Positions 8,382 through 15,338 of a stretch of DNA of 64,000 nt are shown here, piece by piece. The notes beneath the pieces are model-generated. The model saw only the letters and a program-made list of their open reading frames with translations. It was not told the DNA's origin and did not search any database. Source of the DNA: WRGT01 sp964450405. Lineage in GTDB: Bacteria > Spirochaetota > UBA4802 > UBA5550. How positions within the stretch are numbered: the stretch's first letter is position 1; each line of letters opens with the position of its first letter. The stretch is taken from NCBI GenBank assembly GCA_964450405.1, contig CAYVCQ010000007.1:98691-162690 (forward strand), in the 5' to 3' direction. The translations under genes and the position numbers were made by a program.

Positions 8382-9023
8382 TTATGAATTCCTGATCATA
8401 TCTATGATTGTTTTTAATTTCTCAGAATCGAACTGTCCGGGCGCTGTTTTCTTGCTGTCATCAATTGAAGCATAGGTAAATGGAGCACCCAGAAGAGTGG
8501 CTGCAATCCTTGTAATTTTACCCTCCTGTCCCATCCCTATGGATATTATCGGATTCCCATAACTGTAAAGCGAAAGAAGTCTTGAACAACCCTCGATGGA
8601 ATCAACATGACAGGCAATCTTTGCAATGTCCCCTTTGCTTTCAATACACCATCTCATTATCTGTTCAAGTTCACGGATAACCGGAGTCTTTGTATAATCA
8701 TGGTATGATACAATTGTTTTACAATTCTTTAAACGGGCTGCTTCGATAATTTCATTTTTAAACCCGTCGTTATTCTCCACTTCAATATCGACATATGTTG
8801 CACCGGCATTTATTGCTTCGATCAGTGTTTTTTTTCTAACATCATCTGTGACATTTTCACCCGGTCTATATGTGGCGATGGTTTTATTTTTTGTTGAAAA
8901 TAACTTCTGAACATCTCCAGTGCCGAATTTTATTCTATCAAGTCTTACTTCAGAGAGTTCGTTGCTCTCAATAATCTTTATCGCTTCAGATACAGAAAGA
9001 TCTGCTATACTTACACATATCAT
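8382..9023 (-). CDS. aroD: Type I 3-dehydroquinate dehydratase
   Basis: 213 residues of a class I aldolase-like barrel. The general base His108 lies in IVSYHDYTKTP and the Schiff-base Lys135 in GDIAKIACHV; EVRLDR and GMGQEGKITR are further family blocks. It dehydrates 3-dehydroquinate to 3-dehydroshikimate. The start is three bases after the aroB stop and the stop directly abuts the aroE-aroK start, so the genes are certainly co-transcribed. Confidence 0.93.
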   Translation of the reverse strand: MICVSIADLSVSEAIKIIESNELSEVRLDRIKFGTGDVQKLFSTKNKTIATYRPGENVTDDVRKKTLIEAINAGATYVDIEVENNDGFKNEIIEAARLKNCKTIVSYHDYTKTPVIRELEQIMRWCIESKGDIAKIACHVDSIEGCSRLLSLYSYGNPIISIGMGQEGKITRIAATLLGAPFTYASIDDSKKTAPGQFDSEKLKTIIDMIRNS

Positions 9024-9026
9024 AAA

Positions 9027-10085
9027 TCACATTCCTTTTCCATCATTATAATTGGATATATACTTCATTAACTCTTCACTTTTTATACTTTTTATAACAC
9101 TCCTGCCAATACCTTCAAGGAGAATAAAATTTATTGTATCTCCACCCTTTTTCTTATCGCTTTCAACTGCAACAATAAGTTCAGGAAGATCTGCCGGCTG
9201 AGTTGCTTCACCAAGACTGCATGGCAATCCAAAGTACTTCAGCAGGTCTTTAACCTCATTTTCCAGATTTGAATCTATCAGACCGTATTCTTTTGAAAGT
9301 TCAAGAGCAAAACCTATCCCTGCACTTACTGCAAATCCATGCTTTGTTCCTTTAACTTTTTCAACGGCATGACCAAGAGTATGTCCGAGATTGAGAATCC
9401 TTCTTATATTCTCCTCTCTCTCATCCTCCTCCACTATCTTTGCCTTAAACTTAACAGATTTGTAAACTGCCTCAGATACAATATCACTATCCCGGTTTAA
9501 AAGCTTTTCCCTGTTATCTGAAATAAACTTAAAGAGTCCTTCGTTTTCTAAACATGCAGTCTTGACAAGCTCTGCCATGCCGTTAGTATATTCTTCATCA
9601 GGCAATGTACTTAACATTTCATTATCGCATATTACAAACTCCGGCTGATTTATAACTCCAGCCATATTTTTGAGACCGTCAATATTTACACCGTTTTTCC
9701 CGCCCACACTTGCATCAACCTGCGACAGAAGTGATGTTGAGATAAAGCCGAATGGTATACCCCTCATGTATATAGAGGCCGCAAAACCGGCGATGTCACA
9801 GACAATCCCTCCGCCTATAGCCAGAAGAAAAGTCTTTCTGTGAGCGCGAAGTTCAATAAGCTTTCTTATAATTGTTTCGACAGTAGCAAGAGTTTTAATA
9901 CCCTCACCGGTTCCGATAACTATCACAGGGTAATCAGAAAACATTGACGAATAATGCCTGTTCAGATTTTCATCTGTAACAATAACAGTATTCTCCGGGG
10001 ATGCAAACCTGCGTATATTTTTTATCGATTCACCGGTGTGTACCGTGGATACACGTTCTGAAATATTTATTCTGATCTCTTTCAC
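9027..10085 (-). CDS. aroB: 3-dehydroquinate synthase
   Basis: 352 residues with the NAD-binding block AIGGGIVCDIAGFAASIYMR, the QVDASVGGKNGVN block, and the metal-binding LNLGHTLGHAVE histidine motif. It cyclises DAHP to 3-dehydroquinate using NAD and a divalent metal. Length and motif spacing are normal. It lies 15 bases downstream of aroF in the operon. Confidence 0.94.
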   Translation of the reverse strand: MKEIRINISERVSTVHTGESIKNIRRFASPENTVIVTDENLNRHYSSMFSDYPVIVIGTGEGIKTLATVETIIRKLIELRAHRKTFLLAIGGGIVCDIAGFAASIYMRGIPFGFISTSLLSQVDASVGGKNGVNIDGLKNMAGVINQPEFVICDNEMLSTLPDEEYTNGMAELVKTACLENEGLFKFISDNREKLLNRDSDIVSEAVYKSVKFKAKIVEEDEREENIRRILNLGHTLGHAVEKVKGTKHGFAVSAGIGFALELSKEYGLIDSNLENEVKDLLKYFGLPCSLGEATQPADLPELIVAVESDKKKGGDTINFILLEGIGRSVIKSIKSEELMKYISNYNDGKGM

Positions 10086-10100
10086 TTTATTTACCTGTTA

Positions 10101-10925
10101 TTACTTGTTAAAAATCTCAGCGTCCATAAATTTTTTGAGTTTTAGAACCTGGTCAGTAATAGCATAGAACTGCTCCGGAGTAAGCTGCTGGTCAGCGTCA
10201 CTCTTTGCTTCTGCCGGGCAAATGTGAACTTCAACGAGAAGCCCGTCGGCACCTGCAGCAACAGCAGCAAGACACATCGGTCCGATTAGACTGAGTTTTC
10301 CTGTTCCATGAGATGGATCCACCATAATCGGAAGGTGAGTCAGCTCTTTGATCGCCGGGATAATACTAAGGTCGAGAGTATTTCTTGTATATGTTTCGAA
10401 GGTTCTGATTCCCCTTTCGCACAAGATTACATCGGGATTTCCCTCAGCCATTATATACTCAGCACAATTTAACCATTCTCTTACAGTTGAGTACATTCCT
10501 CTCTTCAGAATAACAGGCTTGTTCGATTTACCAACTTCTTTAAGGAGAGAGTAGTTCTGCATATTTCTTGTACCAATCTGCAGTACATCGGCATATTCAC
10601 ATACCCAGGAAACATCACGCGGATCGATAACCTCAGTAACAATAGGAAGACCGGTTTTCTGCTTAGCCTTCTCAAGTATTTTAAGACCCTTAAGTCCAAG
10701 TCCCTGAAAATCGTAAGGGGATGTCCGGGGTTTGAAAGCTCCACCTCTCAGCATATTGCCGTGCCCCTTTTTTACAGCCTCTGCAGTTCTAATTGTCTGC
10801 TCTTCACTCTCTACTGAGCATGGTCCTCCGACAATGATAAAGTCTTTACCGATTACCGAGTTGCCGACCTTAATTGTACTTCTAAGATTATCATCGTTGA
10901 TCTTTACTAGTTTAAGATTTTTCAT
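10101..10925 (-). CDS. aroF: DAHP synthase, class I-beta (3-deoxy-7-phosphoheptulonate synthase)
   Basis: 274 residues of the AroA-beta/KDOPS-like type found in Bacillus and Thermotoga. Motifs include GGPCSVESEEQ, GGAFKPRTSPYDFQG, RGMYSTVREWL and MVDPSHGTGK. It condenses PEP and erythrose 4-phosphate. No N-terminal ACT-like or chorismate-mutase regulatory domain is present; the catalytic barrel begins soon after a short leader. Control may therefore rest on the transcriptional attenuator upstream. GGAG lies seven bases before the ATG. It is the first structural gene of the aromatic operon. Confidence 0.94.
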   Translation of the reverse strand: MKNLKLVKINDDNLRSTIKVGNSVIGKDFIIVGGPCSVESEEQTIRTAEAVKKGHGNMLRGGAFKPRTSPYDFQGLGLKGLKILEKAKQKTGLPIVTEVIDPRDVSWVCEYADVLQIGTRNMQNYSLLKEVGKSNKPVILKRGMYSTVREWLNCAEYIMAEGNPDVILCERGIRTFETYTRNTLDLSIIPAIKELTHLPIMVDPSHGTGKLSLIGPMCLAAVAAGADGLLVEVHICPAEAKSDADQQLTPEQFYAITDQVLKLKKFMDAEIFNK

Positions 10926-11022
10926 CTATTTTCTCCATTTTTCATCTGTTTTCTACAATTTCATCTGCATTTTAAATCTAACTAAAGTTTAAACATAACT
11001 GATTAAAAAAACGGCATTCAGT

Positions 11023-11049
11023 CTCCGCCGCGCCTCCGGCGCGGCGGAG
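11023..11049. other. Perfect GC-rich hairpin in the aro leader
   Basis: A perfect 12-bp inverted repeat (CTCCGCCGCGCC / GGCGCGGCGGAG) around a three-base loop, in otherwise AT-rich DNA. It lies between the attenuator terminator and the aroF start. In the aro transcript it would form an exceptionally stable hairpin without a following U run, so it is probably not a terminator. It may protect the 5' end of the read-through mRNA, or be an inserted repeat. Confidence 0.7.
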
Positions 11050-11092
11050 AGCACTTCCTCTACAGTTTATGTGTAGTAACGGGTTAACCTAT

Positions 11093-11124
11093 AAAAAAAG
11101 CCCCTTGAGTTTTTATCAAAGGGC
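11093..11124 (-). terminator. Attenuator terminator of the aro operon leader
   Basis: On the minus strand GCCCTTTGA and TCAAGGGGC pair around a seven-base loop and are followed by seven T. It lies 32 bases after the stop of the Phe/Tyr-rich leader peptide and 168 bases before aroF, the position expected for a transcription attenuator. The upstream part of the hairpin can alternatively pair with 11143-11153. Confidence 0.88.
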
Positions 11125-11153
11125 TTTTCAGGTATATTCTTATGATAAAACTC
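11107..11153 (-). promoter_or_regulatory. Antiterminator pairing of the aro attenuator
   Basis: Minus-strand GAGTTTTATCA (11153-11143) is complementary, with one bulged base, to TGATAAAAACTC (11118-11107), which forms the loop and inner part of the terminator hairpin. The two structures are mutually exclusive. The 5' arm begins three bases after the leader-peptide stop codon, so a ribosome at the stop would mask it and let the terminator form. A ribosome stalled on the Phe/Tyr codons would leave it free. Confidence 0.8.
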
Positions 11154-11155
11154 GT

Positions 11156-11269
11156 TCAGTTCAATATGTCGCTTACGTAAAAATAAAAATAGAAAAAACC
11201 AAAGCCGAAAGACTTCAGTTCTTTTATTGCGTAAGTTACATTCAGAGGCTGCTTTACCAGAGATTTCAT
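11156..11269 (-). CDS. Leader peptide with Phe/Tyr run, controls the aro/phe/tyr operon
   Basis: A 37-codon ORF, ATG at 11269 and TGA at 11158-11156. Residues 21-31 read FGFGFFYFYFY (codons 11209-11177); in all the peptide has six Phe and four Tyr. This is the pattern of classical attenuation leaders such as the pheA and pheST leaders of enterobacteria. AGAAGGA lies about 15 bases upstream, rather far, so initiation may be weak or aided by other contacts. A sigma70-like promoter lies upstream and an antiterminator/terminator pair downstream. Starvation for charged tRNA-Phe or tRNA-Tyr should favour read-through into aroF-tyrA. The opposite strand has a 69-codon ORF with no merit of its own. 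Confidence 0.85.
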   Translation of the reverse strand: MKSLVKQPLNVTYAIKELKSFGFGFFYFYFYVSDILN

Positions 11270-11405
11270 AAAGGTTAAATGCGTTCCTTCTCTTTAAATT
11301 TAAAACAATAACTCATAGTTTCTTTATGGAGAAACCTGTCAAATATTTTTTAGAAAAAAACGAAAAAAATAAATTTTTTATATTCTTTCTGACTTACCGG
11401 TCGGC
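11205..11405 (-). repeat. Aro promoter/leader region, intact copy of a direct repeat
   Basis: About 200 bases holding the aro promoter and the first two thirds of the leader peptide are closely repeated, in the same orientation, at 18701-18915. Shared runs include CCGAAAGACTTCAG, CTTTAC, AGATTTCATAAAGGTTAAATG, CTTCTCTTTAAAT, AACTCATAGTTTCTTTA and CAAATATTTTT. The two copies bracket the kinase/aldolase/MFS cluster. Only this copy continues into the Phe/Tyr run and the terminator. Confidence 0.85.
11314..11342 (-). promoter_or_regulatory. Promoter of the aro operon
   Basis: Minus-strand TTGACA (11342-11337), a 17-base spacer, and ACTATG (11319-11314) as a -10-like element, about 45 bases before the leader-peptide ATG. 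In the duplicate at 18.8 kb the same elements read TTGAAA and ACTATG with the same spacing. The -35 is perfect; the -10 is a weak match to TATAAT. Confidence 0.65.
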
Positions 11406-11479
11406 AGCTTATAAAAATAAAACCCGTCACAATTGCCGTGCACCCTTCTTCAGTTTTCTGATATACGGGTCGAGTGGAT

Positions 11480-12094
11480 TTAATATTTGATTTTTGAGTA
11501 TTTTTTAAGATAGATAAATCTCATAAGAGCCGATTCAATCATATTTATCGGTTTTGCCCCTCCGAGATACCGGCTTTGAATATGTATCCTGCACCCCTTC
11601 TCGGTAATCATGGCAGATGCAAGAGCATCGTCCAGACTTATATCTGCACTCATTATCCCGGAATCTTTAATGAGAACTGCACTTCTCCTTTTTAAAAGAG
11701 AAATAATTCTGTCTGAATTTTTTATTTCAACGCACTTTATATCAATCCCAACCATTTGAGCTATATCATCCACATAAGGCCGGACAGTTTCGCCGGTACG
11801 TGAAACCGATAGAGAATACGGAGTAGAGCTGTTAACAATCGCACCCAGTCTCTTATATTTTTTGTAAAGCAGTGCATGTATATCTGCAATTTCATCACCA
11901 TAAGATACTTTCTCCTTTACAGGCATAGTCAGAAGATCACGCTCTTTGAGAGAAATTAGCTTTGAATCCCTCCGTGTGATCCATGCAGTATCACCAAAGC
12001 GGACACTTATACGGTCATTCGCTATTAGTTGACCAGATTTAACAGCTGTCAGACATTGCGCCTTAATCACGGCAAGGGCCTGTTTATTATTCAT
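11480..12094 (-). CDS. Class II aldolase-like protein lacking the zinc ligands
   Basis: 204 residues if started at the ATG at 12094, which has a good GAGGAGG site and overlaps the preceding aldolase by four bases; a longer frame reaches 12142. The fold matches its upstream neighbour, but the metal histidines are gone. Where the neighbour has GAIIHTH this protein has GAIVNSS (Asn88, Ser90), and the later NHGAV is KDSGI. It cannot bind zinc in the usual way. It may be a non-catalytic partner subunit of the neighbouring aldolase, or a decayed duplicate. The intact frame and strong start favour a functional role, but this is inference. Confidence 0.75.
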   Translation of the reverse strand: MNNKQALAVIKAQCLTAVKSGQLIANDRISVRFGDTAWITRRDSKLISLKERDLLTMPVKEKVSYGDEIADIHALLYKKYKRLGAIVNSSTPYSLSVSRTGETVRPYVDDIAQMVGIDIKCVEIKNSDRIISLLKRRSAVLIKDSGIMSADISLDDALASAMITEKGCRIHIQSRYLGGAKPINMIESALMRFIYLKKYSKIKY

Positions 12095-12759
12095 ATATGG
12101 CCTCCTCTTTGTGCTGCAATCTGCTTTTCGTAATCGGCACATACTGTTTTGTCAGAGGCATTTTTACAACCTGTGGCATCCATAAAGCTTTTACTAATAT
12201 ACTCCCCGCAGATTTTTTCCAGTATCCTCGACACGGTGAAGGCCTGTTCTATGTCCTTTCCCATACAGACCGCTCCATGGTTCGCCATAAGAGCGCAGAG
12301 TGACCCTTTAACCGCAGAAACAGATTCTGTTGTAAGTTTTTTAGTTCCGGGTAGACCGTAGGCTCCGCAGCTGATTAAATCTGCCGCAAGAATTTTCCTA
12401 TTGGCGGATGAAAGTACCGGGACCTCTTTACGGGCAGCGGAGCATACCGATGCGTTTATCTGGTGAGTATGGATAATCGCTCCCAATTCCGGTCTGCTGC
12501 GATATATTTCACTGTGAAGTTTATTTTCACCGGAAGGTTTCACGTTCCCTTCATAACTGCCGTCATGAATATTTATTACCACAATAAGCTCAGGTCGCAC
12601 GTCTTCATATTTAACTCCGCTTGGAGTGATTGCCATGGTGGATTCATTAATCCGTATACTGATGTTTCCCCATGAACGGGCTACGAGTCCCTCTTTTACA
12701 AGACGCAGTCCAGCGGCGCATATATCTTTCCGTGCAGCAGAAATCAGATTTTTTTTCAC
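12091..12759 (-). CDS. Class II aldolase (fuculose-phosphate / ribulose-phosphate epimerase family)
   Basis: 222 residues. Typical blocks are SWGNISIRI, ITPSGVKYEDV, PSGENKLHSEIYRSRPE with catalytic Glu78, zinc ligands His97 and His99 in IIHTHQ, and His161 in MANHGAV. Family members cleave sugar 1-phosphates to DHAP and an aldehyde, or epimerise ribulose 5-phosphate. With a kinase, an aminotransferase-like enzyme and a carrier nearby, a role in cleaving a phosphorylated sugar or sugar-like compound is plausible; the substrate is unknown. Six bases downstream of the PLP enzyme gene; overlaps its degenerate paralogue. Confidence 0.87.
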   Translation of the reverse strand: MKKNLISAARKDICAAGLRLVKEGLVARSWGNISIRINESTMAITPSGVKYEDVRPELIVVINIHDGSYEGNVKPSGENKLHSEIYRSRPELGAIIHTHQINASVCSAARKEVPVLSSANRKILAADLISCGAYGLPGTKKLTTESVSAVKGSLCALMANHGAVCMGKDIEQAFTVSRILEKICGEYISKSFMDATGCKNASDKTVCADYEKQIAAQRGGHI

Positions 12760-12765
12760 TTTACG

Positions 12766-14280
12766 TTAGCCCCTTCTATTTACGGTGACACCTTCTATGT
12801 TGCGAAACACACGGTCAAAGCTTTTTAGGGATTCGTCAATATCTTTTTCGGTATATGCAGCGCTTGTGTACATCCGGGAACCGGCAAGAGTAACAATTCC
12901 CTCCGCCATGTAAGCTGCACCCATCTCCTCCATAACCTCTTTTCTCGCCTTGATCTCTTTCATTTTTGACGCTATCTCCCAGAATCTGGAGAAGTTGATA
13001 TCAAAAAGCATTGTACCCACAGTTTCGAGATGGCATATTGATCCCTGATTAAAGGCAACGAAGGGAAGATTATATCTGCTCATTATCTTCTGAAGTCCCG
13101 CCGTGAGCCTGTCACCCATCGCCCCGGATTTTTCGCATGCCTTAGTTCTCTCAATTTCTTTAAGAGTAAAGTATCCCGCAGCCGAGGAGAGAGGATTGGC
13201 AGCCATTGTCCCGCCGACAAGCGCCTTTTTCGTCCCGGCCTGTAATCCCGCAGCCATATATTTCATATACTCTTTTTTCCCGCCTAGTCCGCCGGCTGAT
13301 GGATACCCCCCTGCAACAACTTTCCCGAAAACAGTGAGATCCGGTTCGACGCCGAAGTAACCCTGTGCACCGGAAAGTCCTACTCTAAACGCGGTAACTA
13401 CTTCATCAAAAACCATCAGTGCCCCATATTTATCGCAGAGCTTGCGGACACCTGCGTTAAAGTCTTTGTCTACAGGGCGTGTTCCGCTCTCCGGGCCAAG
13501 CGGTTCTATCATTACTGCTGCTGTCCCGCCTGTAAACTTGTTGCGGAAAAGCAATCTTTCAAGAGATTCAAGATCATTTGGATAAAACTCGTTTGTTTTT
13601 TTAAAAACATATTTAGGTATTCCATGCGATTCGAAATGACGCGTTCCCGGAATACGGAGACCGTATGCCAGCATATCGCTCCAGCCGTGATATGCTCCTC
13701 CCATTTTGAGAATATGTTTCTTTTTTGTTGCCAGCCGTGCAACACGTATTGAAGCCATACACCCCTCTGTACCTGAGCCGAGCATGCGGAACATCTGAAC
13801 TGTTGGGATGTGTGAAGTTATAAACTCTGCCAGTTTCAGTTCAAACTCATGAAAGAGACCTGTTGAGGGACCGCAGGTCTTCAGGAGCTTAATCACCTCA
13901 TTCAATACAGCAGGTGGATTAGATCCTAATACCGTTGGTCCTCCAGCCTGAAGAAAATCATAGTATTCATTTCCATCGAGATCATAAAGCCTGCACCCTT
14001 TAGCTTTTGTAAACACAAGCGGAAAAGGAAAGTTGAACGCCAGATTGTGCTGTACACCTCCGGGAATAACCTCTTTCGCCTCGGCGATCATCTTCTTCGA
14101 TTTGATGCATTTTTTTTCATAATATTTTTCAAGATAGTTATCCAGAACATCACGGCGGAGAGAACGTATCGGCTGATTGATAAGGGAGTTCAGCTGACGC
14201 ATCACTTCCTTTGTATCATGATATTTTGATATTGAAAAGCCCGAAGCCTGGGATTCATTTTTTCTGTTTTTTATCTTCAT
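12766..14280 (-). CDS. Class III PLP enzyme, glutamate-1-semialdehyde aminomutase-like
   Basis: 504 residues. An N-terminal extension of about 70 residues precedes the class III aminotransferase domain (VIPGGVQHN, LYDLDGNEYYDF, MLGSGTEGCMASIRVAR, GGAYHGWSD, FDEVVTAFRVG). The PLP lysine is Lys320 in VFGKVVAGGYP. The nearest family by eye is HemL-type aminomutase, but no haem gene is present and the neighbours are sugar enzymes, so a different amino substrate is likely. It is the first gene of a three-gene minus-strand operon, divergent from the TetR-kinase-MFS genes, with a large palindrome in its upstream region. Confidence 0.85.
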   Translation of the reverse strand: MKIKNRKNESQASGFSISKYHDTKEVMRQLNSLINQPIRSLRRDVLDNYLEKYYEKKCIKSKKMIAEAKEVIPGGVQHNLAFNFPFPLVFTKAKGCRLYDLDGNEYYDFLQAGGPTVLGSNPPAVLNEVIKLLKTCGPSTGLFHEFELKLAEFITSHIPTVQMFRMLGSGTEGCMASIRVARLATKKKHILKMGGAYHGWSDMLAYGLRIPGTRHFESHGIPKYVFKKTNEFYPNDLESLERLLFRNKFTGGTAAVMIEPLGPESGTRPVDKDFNAGVRKLCDKYGALMVFDEVVTAFRVGLSGAQGYFGVEPDLTVFGKVVAGGYPSAGGLGGKKEYMKYMAAGLQAGTKKALVGGTMAANPLSSAAGYFTLKEIERTKACEKSGAMGDRLTAGLQKIMSRYNLPFVAFNQGSICHLETVGTMLFDINFSRFWEIASKMKEIKARKEVMEEMGAAYMAEGIVTLAGSRMYTSAAYTEKDIDESLKSFDRVFRNIEGVTVNRRG

Positions 14281-14323
14281 AAAACTTCTCCTTTTAAAAA
14301 AGTTCTTTACAAATCACCTTGAG

Positions 14324-14359
14324 TATGATGAAAGTGAGTGATGACTCACTTTCATCATA
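14324..14359. promoter_or_regulatory. Large perfect palindrome, probable TetR operator
   Basis: Perfect 16-bp arms (TATGATGAAAGTGAGT / ACTCACTTTCATCATA) around GATG, centred between the divergent PLP-enzyme and TetR genes and 44 bases upstream of the PLP-enzyme start. The core GTGAGTGATGACTCAC resembles operators of TetR-family repressors. A minus-strand TTGACA lies just outside at 14375-14370, so binding would overlap the downstream promoter region. Confidence 0.7.
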
Positions 14360-14461
14360 TAGATTGTTTTTTGTCAACCACTTTTGAAAATTTGAAGCAG
14401 TAGGACAATACATGGCTAATTATTTTTAGGGGGTATATTGTTTTATATTAAATTCAATGTT

Positions 14462-14599
14462 GTCATTCCGGTTTCTCAGCTTCAGTTTTTGCGAATACCG
14501 GAATCTCATACCGTAATTTTTTGTAAGAACACTCATTCCTTGTAATAAAATACTGCCTATGAGATTCCGGCATTCCGCTTTCGCTCCAGCCGGAATGAC
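14462..14599. repeat. Dispersed palindromic repeat, copy 2 of 3
   Basis: Same terminal GTCATTCCGG / CCGGAATGAC and inner ACCGGAATCTCAT / ATGAGATTCCGG pairs as the copies at 2819-2919 and 56037-56139, with a longer central spacer. It lies in the 392-base gap between the divergent operons, upstream of the TetR gene. The rest of that gap holds the palindrome at 14324 and AT-rich DNA. Confidence 0.85.
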
Positions 14600-14672
14600 C
14601 GTGAGGGTTTATAAACCCAAAAATAATTCGCGATCAGAACATAAATCCCAAAAAAGGACATATTAAAAAATT

Positions 14673-15338
14673 ATGAAAAAATATAACAGGGAACTGTTTG
14701 ACAGGCTACCGGCAGAAAAACGGGAAAAGATTATCCGTATAGCAGCTGAGGAATTTGCACAGATGGGTTATGCTCACACAAATACAAATATTATTGCCGA
14801 CAAGGCCGGTATCAGCGTTGGAGCCCTTTTCAAATATTTCGGAAACAAAGAAAACTGTTTTCTTACCGTGCTTTCCGAAGGGCTTAAACAACTTGAAAAC
14901 TCGCTCAGAGAAATTATGTCGGGAAAAGAACCTATACTGGAAAAAATAGAAAAAGTATTAAAACTTATCCCTGAACATACAAAGTTACATGGCGAAATGA
15001 TCCGTCTCTATTTTGAAGTTACGCATCACGGTGAAATCGAAAGCATAAAAGAGTTCGGTAAAAAATTTGAAGGTATAAGTGCAAAAGCCTATCTTCAAAT
15101 TATGAAAGAGGCAAAGAAAGAGGGTCTTCTCCCTGCAAATGCCGATGTGAATGTCTACGCCTTCTGTCTTGATAATCTCTTCATGATGATGCAGTTTTCT
15201 TACGCATGCAGCTATTATCAGCAGCGCAAGGATATATATCTTGGGGAGAAAAAATCCAGAAATGACTCCCTTGTGACTAAACAGATAATGCAGTTCATTA
15301 CAGGGGCTATTGCTCCGGGAGCTTTAAAAAATGAATAA
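14673..15338 (+). CDS. TetR/AcrR-family transcriptional regulator
   Basis: 221 residues. The N-terminal helix-turn-helix is clear (IAAEEFAQMGYAHTNTN, then ADKAGISVGALFKYFGNKE). The C-terminal ligand domain is helical and unassigned. It overlaps the FGGY kinase start by eight bases, so regulator and kinase are co-translated. The 36-bp palindrome about 310 bases upstream is the obvious operator, giving control of both divergent operons. AAAGGA lies 14 bases before the ATG, slightly far. The inducer is presumably a substrate or intermediate of the cluster. Confidence 0.88.
   Translation: MKKYNRELFDRLPAEKREKIIRIAAEEFAQMGYAHTNTNIIADKAGISVGALFKYFGNKENCFLTVLSEGLKQLENSLREIMSGKEPILEKIEKVLKLIPEHTKLHGEMIRLYFEVTHHGEIESIKEFGKKFEGISAKAYLQIMKEAKKEGLLPANADVNVYAFCLDNLFMMMQFSYACSYYQQRKDIYLGEKKSRNDSLVTKQIMQFITGAIAPGALKNE

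Noticed and set aside
11069..11278. Plus-strand 69-codon ORF across the aro leader
   Set aside because: It runs antisense to the leader peptide and through the attenuator terminator, has no ribosome-binding site, and is explained by the minus-strand leader.
10926..11479. T-box or tryptophan-type riboswitch in the aro leader
   Set aside because: No T-box core was seen, and the leader peptide with antiterminator and terminator explains the structure.
12766..14280. PLP enzyme as HemL for tetrapyrrole synthesis
   Set aside because: No haem genes nearby, a 70-residue N-terminal extension, and sugar-metabolism neighbours; the family match alone does not justify the symbol.
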